Below, piece by piece: positions 24,473 through 35,100 of a stretch of 64,000 nt of DNA. Numbering within the stretch: position 1 is the first letter of the stretch; each line of letters starts with the position of its first letter. Position numbers and translations under genes: made by a program. The notes beneath the pieces were generated by a model that saw nothing but the letters and a program-made list of their open reading frames with translations, made no database searches and was not told the DNA's origin. Source of the stretch: Hofstenia miamia (taxonomy: Eukaryota; Xenacoelomorpha; Acoela); assembly GCA_004352715.1 (NCBI GenBank), contig SCFE01000071.1, positions 1,040,975 through 1,104,974 on the forward strand, written 5' to 3'.

Positions 24473-25326
24473 ATATTAACTTAATTTAAAAATATTGTTA
24501 AAAAACAAATTTTGTAAAGAATATCTTAAGCATATTAAAAAAAATTGTCTAAAGTCAAGGTGAAAGTAGATGAGATTTGCAATAGTTTTAAAGACCCAAC
24601 ACCATTAGTGTGCAATAGAGTTACACTCCCTTGTGATAATCTTTTAGAGTTTTTAAGAAATGTAGTTTTTTAGCCTTTTTAGCCATCAAAATACGAGTTA
24701 AGCACGAATAATATCCCATAACCAAATTGACCTCGAGGTGGAAGCTTTCTGAAGTAAATTTTTATAGAAAAAATATAACATTCAACAAATTAAAACTAAA
24801 CTAAAACTAGAATGTAGTTTAAAAAGTAAGTAATGTTGTATTTCAAATGTAGAAATGGAAATAAAACAAAAGTGTCATGCTATATTTAATAACGAATTTT
24901 TGATTTTGCCCAAATTGCAATTTTAATTAATCGCAAAATTTTTAGAACTTAGCAATTCATGTATAATAGAATATTCTCAAAATCATTTTCAGTGTACTGA
25001 TATTGGCTCAATTCGTTGTAATGACAATGAATAATCTACTTATTTCTTCCTTAATCTTAAAAGTTTTTTCTCTGTTTAATTAAAGGTTCTTTTTATTACA
25101 TTTTCAGAATATAGAAAAACTTTAAATTTACTGTCTCCTTGCCACATAACGTATCTCGGCATTGCTTATTCACACGTTTATGCGCATGGGGAGCACATGT
25201 ACATTTTGAATGGAAAATTATTTTTAGTTTTTGAAAAAGAAGGGTTCTAATAAGTTGCCTTTACTTCTAAAACCACACATTTTCACATTTTAATGTGGTT
25301 GCCAATTTGACTGTGCTGGCTACAGA
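24473..25326. other. 3' UTR and intergenic stretch
   Basis: Presumed 3' UTR of the GAS2-like gene followed by AT-rich DNA. No frames or motifs of note. Confidence 0.5.
24860..24865 (+). promoter_or_regulatory. Candidate polyadenylation signal, GAS2-like gene
   Basis: AATAAA 390 bp after the stop codon. In AT-rich DNA this hexamer is common by chance, so the assignment is tentative. Confidence 0.3.
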
Positions 25327-26363
25327 TGTGTTCCCACTATCGACTTTTATCATCTGTCAAGAAATAAGTGATAAAAGTCGATAGTGTNCAAGATGGAGCC
25401 AAAGAACAACGAAAACTGCTACAGTTAGGTGGCTTCAGGACAACACCCCTAACATGATCCGACCATCTGAATGATCAGCAAAGAACCCTGATTTAAACGT
25501 GCTTGATTTTTGCATATGGAGTATCTTGCGCTCTAAATTGCAAGCAGTGCGTGGTGAAATAAGTAGCATTGAACAACTGAAAAATTTGACTGAAGCTTGG
25601 GATGCTATACCTCAGGAAACTATCAAGGCAGGCACTGGAGCATCGATGTCACGTTTACACAAAATGAACATTATTAACTTGTTTACATTTGTTCCCTTTA
25701 ATACCCTTTTATGTAAAATTATATTTATTTTTTTCATTATGATTTACAATAAAGAGAATTTTGAATTCCTAAAATTTTCTGTTATTTTTACTGGGCACTC
25801 TGTATAATAAACATAATTTCAGTCTAAAGGTATGTTCCCACCATCCATTTTTATCATCTGTCAAGAAATCAGTGATAAAAGTCGATAGTGTGAACACTCT
25901 ATCTGCTTTTATATTAGCTGATAAAAGTCGATAGTCTGAACACCCCATCCGATTTTTTGGCAAAACAGCTAAATTACTGTCATCTGATAATTTATCAGAT
26001 GATAAAAGTCGATAGTGGGAACGGTACTAAAACTAGTCGAATAGCTACCTGAAACTAATTGCTTATGTTCTCAAGTATGGAACAGACTTCCAAAACGTAA
26101 GTTATTGTCGTTGAAATATTTCAACTTCAAAATATGCAAACATTGTTTACATTCAGAAACAGACCAATCAATAAACATGTTGTTATTTTTCTTATTGTTA
26201 ATCAAGAGGGAACAATTTATCATCTGATGAAAAATCGATAATATGAATGCTATTCCAACTCCGCATTTTCTTTTAAGAACGGACGATAAAAAATCGCCAA
26301 TGTGAACGAAAATAATTGCATTTTTGACTAAGATCTGCTGATAAAAGTCGATAGTGGGAACAC
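25327..26363. mobile_element. Foldback/MITE element with repeated internal units
   Basis: The ends are perfect inverted repeats: TGTGTTCCCACTATCGACTT at 25327 and its complement ending at 26363. The shared arm is about 26 bp. Inside, the motif TGATAAAAGTCGATAGTG recurs in direct and inverted forms (about 25372, 25875, 25925, 26005, 26340, with degraded copies near 26230 and 26285), making many small hairpins. A Tc1/mariner fragment interrupts the element. The 60-bp hairpin 25327-25387 recurs at about 25832-25892, on the other side of the single N at 25388 and the fragment. No encoded protein. Confidence 0.65.
25389..25812 (+). mobile_element. Tc1/mariner transposase C-terminal fragment
   Basis: The frame reads SKNPDLNVLDFCIWSILRSK, then about 45 residues ending in IPQETIKAG. 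This is the Tc1/mariner C-terminus, where the pattern is W.PKSPDLN..DF.IWS.L..K. Catalytic regions are absent. It sits inside the foldback element next to the single N at 25388. A GGGCACTCTGTATAATA tail at about 25793-25809 may be its terminal repeat. Confidence 0.6.
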
Positions 26364-26820
26364 ACCTTACACCTATTTGTACGTGCAAGTGTGTAAAACT
26401 GCAAAGTTTTCCAAATATCCTCAAATTTTATAGTAATTACCTCATACTCCATTAAATTTATTGTTATGTCATTGAACTATTTACATGTAATGCAATTTTA
26501 ATGCTGGAAAACTTTAAAAGTATATTTTTACAAGGGAAATAAGGAAAACCTAGGAAAGTTTATCTTGGTTTTCTTAGTTTTTGCTAGTGCTACAAAATGG
26601 TGCAGAGCCTGAGGCCTTAACTAAAAAGTTAGAGGACATTTGGAGAATTTTGCAATTAAAAATAGGGAGGGTCACCAGAACAATTAAGATATCAATTACA
26701 TAAAAACATGAAAAGTCGGGTTTTAGAAATAGAGACAACTTTTCAGAGCCCCTATTCTCATAAATCAAAAAAATCTTTCACTCCACGCTCATATAAATTC
26801 GTGGTCATAATTCTTTGGCC
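26364..26820. other. Intergenic stretch
   Basis: AT-rich. Two minus-strand frames (26071-26424 and 26574-26768) resemble no known protein. No gene is called. Confidence 0.5.
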
Positions 26821-27425
26821 CAGTGTTGGGAAAAAATCCAATTTAAATTAAAAAATCAAAGAAATCGGATTTTTTTAAATCGAATTTTTTTATTTAACAC
26901 TAGAACAGCGAGCACTCCTTGAGAACATATTTATATCTGATGTTTCAAATGCGAAAATTATTGAATAGAAGCACAATTTCTACTTAAAGCAAATTCAATG
27001 AGATTATCAACATATTTAGAAGTATATGTACCTGCTAGTGTTTGAATGAATAATGAAGCAAACAAAAAAGGCTTATATGTCATTTTGAACAATCTTCGCG
27101 TTTCTAGTCGTAAATCGGATTTTTTCTAAATTTCAATTTTACCGAAACAATCTTCCAAGGTAGTAAATATTGGAAATCCTTTTGATACTACTATTTTTGA
27201 AATACAATAATTTAATCAATTTTAAATGAACTGAAAGTAAAAAACATGCAAAACAATAAATTCAGAGTTTACCAATTCATTCCAATATCAGGGCAATGAC
27301 TTCAAACCAATTAGAATACACTACTTGTATCTCTTTTAGTGTACTTCATTTAAATCAATAATTGAACTAGTAATGTGCTTTTATTTAAATCATGATTTAA
27401 ATCCGATTTAAATCGCCCAAAACTG
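26821..27425. mobile_element. hAT-type MITE
   Basis: Begins CAGTGTTGGG and ends CCCAAAACTG, a 10-bp inverted pair with one mismatch in the CAGTG form usual for hAT elements. Subterminal AAATCGGATTT-like motifs lie at both ends. The flanking 8-mers CTTTGGCC and CTCGGGTC agree at 5 of 8 positions, consistent with a decayed 8-bp target duplication. It is about 605 bp with no coding frame, so it is non-autonomous. Confidence 0.6.
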
Positions 27426-27594
27426 CTCGGGTCACCTTAAGAAATCTAAAATACGAATACTATAGGGGTTGTCAAACGGCGTTCATTATCGGACTCATTT
27501 TTAAATTTATTTCGTAGTGAAATTACAAACAACTATAACAGCATAACAGCTTAACATACCAAAAAATAATATAAAATATGTGTTCAATGTACAG

Positions 27595-27910
27595 TCAGAT
27601 ATAGTCATTTTTGAGTTCAATAATCTTTTGGAGGACTGCCATTAATTTTTCCTTTTGCCTAATGAAAACAGTTACAGCATCGTTCACTGAATCCATGTCT
27701 TCGTAATTTTCTATGCGAAATACTTCAAAGTTTCTCAAAACAAACCTGTCCATAAGATTAAGTCGGATATGTATGGAGGCTGTTTCACTCATATGATATT
27801 CTTTGAGGCAAGTCAGTCAGCTGCCAGTCTGGCCACGTGTTGTCGTGCATTGTTATGCATTAACAAAACATTTTCAGGCTGGATAGTCTTTCAATACTAG
27901 CATAGTGTGT
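27595..27910 (-). mobile_element. Mariner transposase relic (C-terminal part)
   Basis: On the minus strand it reads ENVLLMHNNARQHVARLAAD, the HDNARPH catalytic block with the Asp changed to Asn. It continues QPPY in one frame and LNLMDRFVLRNFEVF in the next, matching PPYSPDLNPMD and what follows. The tail DSVNDAVTVFIRQK fits the family C-terminus. The lost catalytic Asp, a stop and a frameshift make it dead. Sequence to about 28200 may be its 5' part. Confidence 0.65.
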
Positions 27911-28199
27911 GAGCTTGTTATCCAGAAACAATTTGTATTGTTCTGCAACAAGGTTGAAATCAAAGACTGCATTCTTCAATACAGCTGACATAGTATTGTA
28001 TTTAAAGGTGATGCTCTTTAAAAAGGCCCTTGCTTGCTCTAAAAATTGAAGTTATTGGTTGATCCTTTTTTCAAATTTTCGATGTTTTTCTTTTCAGAAA
28101 AATATAACTTTCCCAAAGGATTGTTGGACGGAAATTCATTTTTCAGAAAGTTTTCTAAATAAAATGACCCTACATAAAGGTGTGTAGTGGTCTTTTGTG

Positions 28200-31100
28200 A
28201 TAATTTAAAACATCTACAGTTAATAACAATAAAACAATTTAAAAACTCACCACAACAGAGGGTGATTGAAATTAAAGTATGACATTTTCAGTAATTGAAA
28301 ACTTTTTTAATTCTGACAACTGCTGGGTGCAAACGCATTCTCTACAGGACCTTGTTTTAAATTGGCTATGTTGGATACATTCACAGTATTGAATGATAGA
28401 ACAAATTTTACAGATTTAACAAGAATGAATTATTCTATTTTTGCAAAAAAATATTTAGAGCTTGTATATATATATATATAATCTAAAAATTTCTAGATGT
28501 TTCACCACCAAAACGTTTTAGGTAACAATTTTTCACCTAGAAATTAGGGTATTTTACCCTAACTTTGAGGTTAATTCAGTTAAGTTTACCCTTTAAAATG
28601 ATTTCAACTCCAATTACAAAAATTTTGAGAATAATATATATTATAAAAAATTTGTGAATATTTAATTGATATATTAAATTTTTTTAACCTAAGCATTTAG
28701 GTGTTGGATATATCTTAAAATTTAAGGTGTTTCACCTAAAATTTAGGTGACTTGCTCATTCTTTGATTTTAGGAGTTTACCTTTAAATTTTAGTTAGAAG
28801 ATAGTATGTAACTAAACTTTTCTTGTTTTAGAATCTATGAAATTTCATACATTTGTTTACTTAATAGATTAGGTATAGTCAAGAAAATATCTACCATTGC
28901 ACTTAAGAGGGCTTCTAGTCGTAGGTTATTTTCTGAATTTTTTAGACTCATTTTTCAAGAACAACCAACCATTTTATGCAATTAGGCACAATTTCAGATA
29001 CCAAAAACTCTTTTTGAAAATAGGGCCTATCAAATTTCATTGTTACCATGGCAACCAAATTCAGCACTTTTGGGATTTTTATTTTTTTTTAAATATCTTG
29101 GATCCATGGCAAATAAATCCATGTGTGGTTTTAATCATTTACAAAATATTATCGTCATTAAACTTGTTTAAAGTAAAATTTGTATTTTTTATTTAATGCA
29201 TAAAAAATATTTTTATTAAAATTTGTTTACAATTTTGAGCGTAAATTTTTTCCTAATTATCTTTTTAATGCCCTCGCAAAAATATAATCATAATCAAAAA
29301 ACGATATTTATAATAAAAAATAAAGTTAGCTGCGTTTGATTGCATATCACATATATATATATATATAGTTTTAGCCTTTTTTACCAAATTTTTAAGAAAT
29401 TCCGAAATTATGAACATTATTTTGCAATAATTGCTGTACAAAATAAATACACATTCTTGCAAAAATGCAACTTTATTCGTACATATAACTTAATTAAGCA
29501 GCTGATATCATTAAATTCTTAAATTCTGATTTGCTAAGAATCACGAGCTTCGAAATTATTGATGTGATACCCCCAGTTCTAGACCTTTTTTCTATATTCG
29601 AATAATTTGAAATTGAAATTACTAATGTTGCAGAAAAAATTAATGCTAAAGATTGATCAACAACAAATACAATTAAAAATTATTCAGTAAAATTATTTGT
29701 TTTAATGTGTTTCTCTCTCTCCAGATTTCACAATACAATGATGGTAGTTTAGTCAATAGAGTTCTGAGGAAATTGACATGATTCCAATACCAGATGCACT
29801 CGACTGGTGGCAGTACCGGGGAAAAAAGCGCAACATGAGACTGGATCAGTAGAAGACGGAGACCAACTTTTCAATTTCAAACGAAACTGATAATTTTGAA
29901 TATATGTTTGATATTATGGTATAATTGTGAATCTAAAATATCTCTTGATCTCTATTCAATATTCCGTTTTGTTAATAATTCATAATTTCGGCACACTAAA
30001 TTTCCAGTACGTGACCAGAAATAGATGTATCTATAAATATTAAATCTGATACAATAAAAAATAAATGTTATTTCAAAACGAATTCGAAGAAACTCAAACT
30101 CAGTAGTAGAAAGTCTGAAGTAGATCATCAATACCTTTAAAACTTATCTCAACATATACAGAAATATATGAGGAATCGAAATTTAGTCAAGTCTAGAATG
30201 AAAAATAATATGCAAAAATGGAGTTTTGGAGTTTCAGTACCCCCATCAGAAATTTCTAGATTCCCCTGACATTACTTAAGTTCAATGCTTAACAATTATC
30301 AATTCACGGTCTCAAAAGCCAACTTAGTCTGCAACAGATTAGTGATTTCTATCAGTTATAAAATTGGATATATACATTGAAAACGGTGTTTTAAAGACTG
30401 CTTGAGAGTGTTTTAAACATGTATTCTTGCAATTTTTTCTAAATGTTTTTTGCAAATTCGTGTAGAGTTAGAACTGTTCGAAAATTATGTGACTAGAACC
30501 AATCAATTCTCAATTAATTATTAATCTACTACTACTAATACTACAGCTACTACGATTCTGAACATTAATTGCCTTGAGGGATATTGATAGCTAAGGAAAT
30601 TTCAATAATTTACTTTCATGAAATCTTGAAAATAAAGAGAAAGGAAACTTGTTTTCATGGGGACCTACACTATAGCTAACGCCTCCTAGCTTAGGGTTTA
30701 AGTTGAGGCTTCTATGATTTATTCCAGGCATATTTTCCAAAACAATCTTATCTATATACAAGTTATGAATTTCATCTTTCCAGCTTATCAAAATTTCAGT
30801 AGACATAAATTTAAGAAACTGGAATGGACATTTTTGCACTATTGAACAAATGCGGGTTAAATCTGTTGGGCAATTATAAATTAAAATTTATGTTTCCAAA
30901 ATATAATTACATAATATATTTTTATAAATATATTATACATTAGGATTCTATTACATATGAATATATGCGCATGTACATTTTCACTGCATCACTAAAAAAA
31001 CACATATAATTATGTCCTGCAAGGTGTAAATATAAGAATTAATTTTTATTCTGATTTTATGGCATAACTGCATTAAGTGAATTGTATTGATGTTGGGTTC

Positions 31101-31925
31101 TCCATTTAGGTGATGGAAGATTTCTGAAGTAATTTTGGACACTCCAAATCAAACATTTTTTACATTTAATCAGGAAATGATTGCTTTTGAGCCAATTTTA
31201 GAAGAATTGACAAAATAGTTAAGCTTTCTTACTGTCTCAATTGTTGTTACAATACTGAAGCAAAACATTTGGGGATTTTAATTGATAAGCTGATGCATGG
31301 ACTGTGTTATGAAGTTATCGTTCGCATTGCATGTCAAAATTCTGTACAAAAACACAAATTTAATGCATAATGCATTGTAATAAATATATATTGTATTGAT
31401 ATTTAATGCATAAAGCATTTTTGAACATGAATACAATTTAAGGTTGTGTGTATAGGATTGTATCAATTTAGTTTTAGGTATCAACACAAAATATTTAGTA
31501 TCCTCCTTGAATATAAATACCCGAGAAATCACCTAGATTTTTACGTGTCCCAATTGTAGGTATTTACTTAATACTTAGGTGGGCCTTTTTTTCCTAAAAA
31601 TCTAAATACTATTTTAGGTGTTTTAACTAAAAAAATTTAAGAGTATATATATATATATATACATATATATAACAGGGTTTTTCGACTAGTTTCGAAATAC
31701 TTGACACTCTCAGGAAAATACACTGCTGTTTTTTACTATATCTTCAAAGGATATTTCGTTTGCTGATGTCTTTTTACAGTAGAAAATTAAATTCCTTATG
31801 CGCTAAATTATTCAAAATACTATGTATTAAAAATTCCTTGAATATATAGGCGAAATCATTTCAGCATTTCGACCAATTAAATTAAACAGCAATGTCATGT
31901 TTTTTAAACATTTGATGAATTTGAA
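28200..31925. other. Intergenic stretch upstream of the ammonium transporter
   Basis: No gene is supported. It contains (TA)n at 28465-28481, 29351-29367 and 31644-31670, and clusters of TTAGGTG/CACCTAAA motifs at 28500-28760 and 31530-31630. All frames present are short, AT-driven and unrecognisable. Confidence 0.55.
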
Positions 31926-32185
31926 ATGGCATGCGTTAATATGACAACATCAGCGCCGTTTCCAACAACAGAACCACCTGTATTAACAACATGGGACGAC
32001 GCCACTTGGATTTTAACCAGTTCATTCATCATCTTCACTATGCAATCGGGATTTGGGCTCTTGGAATCAGGATCAGTATCACGAAAAAATGAAGTTAATA
32101 TTATGGTTAAGAATGCAGTTGATGTAGTCTTTGGGAGTTTGAGTTATTGGATGTTTGGATATGCTATTAGCTTTGGAGATTCATG
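31926..32185 (+). CDS. AMT: AMT exon 1 (N-terminus, TM1-TM2)
   Basis: ATG 31926 opens the frame. DATWILTSSFIIFTMQSGFG is the first membrane segment, followed by the LLESG and NEVNIMVKN signatures. It ends TCA TG before donor GTATGA, phase 2. The printed open frame runs to 32225 through the donor into the intron; the last residues there are intronic. Confidence 0.93.
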
Positions 32186-35100
32186 GTATGAATTTATTGT
32201 TTCTGAGAGTCAAACAAAGTTGTAGCCGGGCCTGGCTTTGAAAGAAAAACTAAGAATGAAGCGTGCTCGGATTGTGCCTGTGTATAAATTTCTGCATAAC
32301 GGGCCTAGAATTGTTCGAAATTTAATAATAATTAATAAAAATACATTCTTTCTCTTACATTACAATATGAATAAACTAATAATACATCAAAAAGTAAATT
32401 CACGACTACAAGAACTGTAATTATCTCGAAGTTGCTTTAGTAATAGCAAACGCTAATCAATTACATTTATTTACAAAAAATCTTATATAATTATATGACA
32501 CACACGGGCCTGAATTTTGCAAATTGCAAAGAGTTGGGCTTAGAAAATGGCCTAAAGGGCCCGGTTGCAACTTTAAGCCCTAAATTGCAAAGGCTTTTCA
32601 TAATTTGAATATTCGGCCTGAATTTGTCATCAATATATACAATTTGAGAGGCAAAATATCTATATGTTTAAAATTAAATTGAGACCCAATATTTGCTCAT
32701 GATGGAGGAACATTAATTTTACTTTTATATTTATAGGATTTGTTGAAAAAAAACATTATCACAATTAGATGGATGAGAGGAAACGAAATCTCGATTACAC
32801 CTCGATATAGATCGAATATCGATCATGCAAGGAAGTATCGCCCTCACAAATTTCGGGCTGGACTAATACTAATTGTCTGAAAAAATTAGCATGATTTGAA
32901 CTCTGTTCCAGTAAGATTCATCTGTATTTAAAAAAATAAATTTTCTAAAATAATTCAGGGTAATACTTTTTTGTGGTCAATTATTTGTTGCGGTTCAATT
33001 TCAAGCATGCACAGGTTATCGCGAGAAGTGTAGTCCAACAAAGACTTCTCATTAAAATGTCAAATTTTTTTCATCTAAATTTTGATATTAATTTAGTTAC
33101 TGACCCGTCAATAGCTAAAGAATCATTCAGAAAATTGCTTAACTCTTTGCTTTAAGAAACAAACCTGTTTGTTCATATTTTTTAACAATTTTATCCAGGT
33201 CTGTTAAGAAATTTGGAAATTCTTTGATATTAACACATTTATGGGTCTTTGCGATCTAATAATATAATGAGGATTTGCATTAAATATTGTTCCGTCGCCG
33301 GAAGTTCCTGAAAATAAAATATTTTTTTCAATAAAATATCAGATTCTTATAAATATATTCAAATTCTTCTAATACCTAATGTTCAGATACTACTAACCCA
33401 AACAACTTTTTTCTGTCGATAAACCGCCAATTCCTGTTCAGATACGTCGTGTGCAGTAAGTGTTTAGTTTTTGAAGAAACAATCACCGTTTTTAAAAAAT
33501 TCCTAGTGGAAATAGAACTAAATTAAGTTCTAAAGGCAGAATTATGTAAAATCTGCATTCATTGTTTATTTTGTAGATGCTGATATTGTAGAATTTTCAT
33601 TCATAGCATTACAAGTTCTACAGAATAATTAAATTTTTACTACAAATTGGCAGTAAAGGGTTCGTATTGGCTTGCACCCCTTATCTACAATGGACATTAA
33701 CAGGATATTTTATCATGCTTGTTTAATATCTTATCGTGGACAATTTCACTTAGCATTAAAGGACATTCCTCGTAAAATATAAATAAAACTCGTTTTCGGA
33801 CTGTAAAATTTCAAGTTATAGGATTTTTTTAACTTAGAACAATAATTTAAATTCATTTGCATAGTGATATTTTTCAAATATATTATCTAGATTATATAGA
33901 TAAACAGTATTACTATAAACCTCGGACAAAATCAAGCTTTTCTGAATGTATAAATAAGATATCTATATTAGTGCAAGTATATCAAACCGATTGCAGAGAA
34001 TGCCACATAATTTATAATCAATGTATTGAAAAACAATAATTACATTTTAAAATATTTACATTAGTATCAGCATTCAGTTTAAGTATTTAATTTGTGAGAT
34101 GCCAAATTTCATCTACCAAACTGAAAAATCGTCTTAAGATGTGCCAAATTGGCCTATTTTCTTCTTTATATGCAAGCGCTTACGGGGGTGTCAATCATGT
34201 TGTTAATTAATTAAGGGAAGTATGAATTGTGTTTTTCATAGTCGTGGTTGTATGCAATTTGATATGGTGTATGGTATTCTTGCCAGAGTGAGTTGCGTGC
34301 CCTGTGCCAGGCTTAGATCATTCCTAGAGGTTACTTTAAATTCTGATTAGGTATACTACTGGTAGGCTATGTTCGAAAACATTTCCTCTGGGTTGATGAA
34401 AATGGCAGTGAAAATTTTGTGAGTGAGTTTGTAGTTCATACGATTTAGTCTCAGCAAGAAAATTAAAGCAATGCGAAAATTGATGGATGACTAATCGAGC
34501 CGCTTTTATTTACTGGGAAGAGCAGCCATATAGTGAGGATAAAGAATAGAGAAATCATTTTAAAATAATGATAACATCATTTCACACATTGGATGTAATT
34601 ATTGCCTTGGCGCATTATGTGCGAAGATTTCAAGGTACAATCTGACAGAACGACGAAGTGAGCAGACTAACATATAATCACATTATGAGTTAAGCAAATT
34701 AAATAATTGCATTGCCCATTCTAATTTCATTGCAGGCTTAAATGAAATCGAAGTAGTTACTATAAAATTCCAAGAAAAATTACATTTAGCTTGCCAATTT
34801 CAGTCTAATTTTCCATTTGAGGAGCAAATGCAGACTGACAAATGTATTTATGGACCTGGAGCCAAGCTTTTGGAGGTAGCACCTGTGGTCATAGGTTTAG
34901 ACTGGGGTACATCTATGACAATACGTAAATTTAACCATGATTAGTGTATAGAAATTCAAAATTGCCAATTATAAGATCACATGACTTAAGCTTATCATAA
35001 TCACAAATAAATAGATCTTGAAGTAGTTTGGATACAATTGTATAAACAAAATAATAGGCAAGCTTGCTTTATCACACCTCTGCTGTTTATACTACAAACA

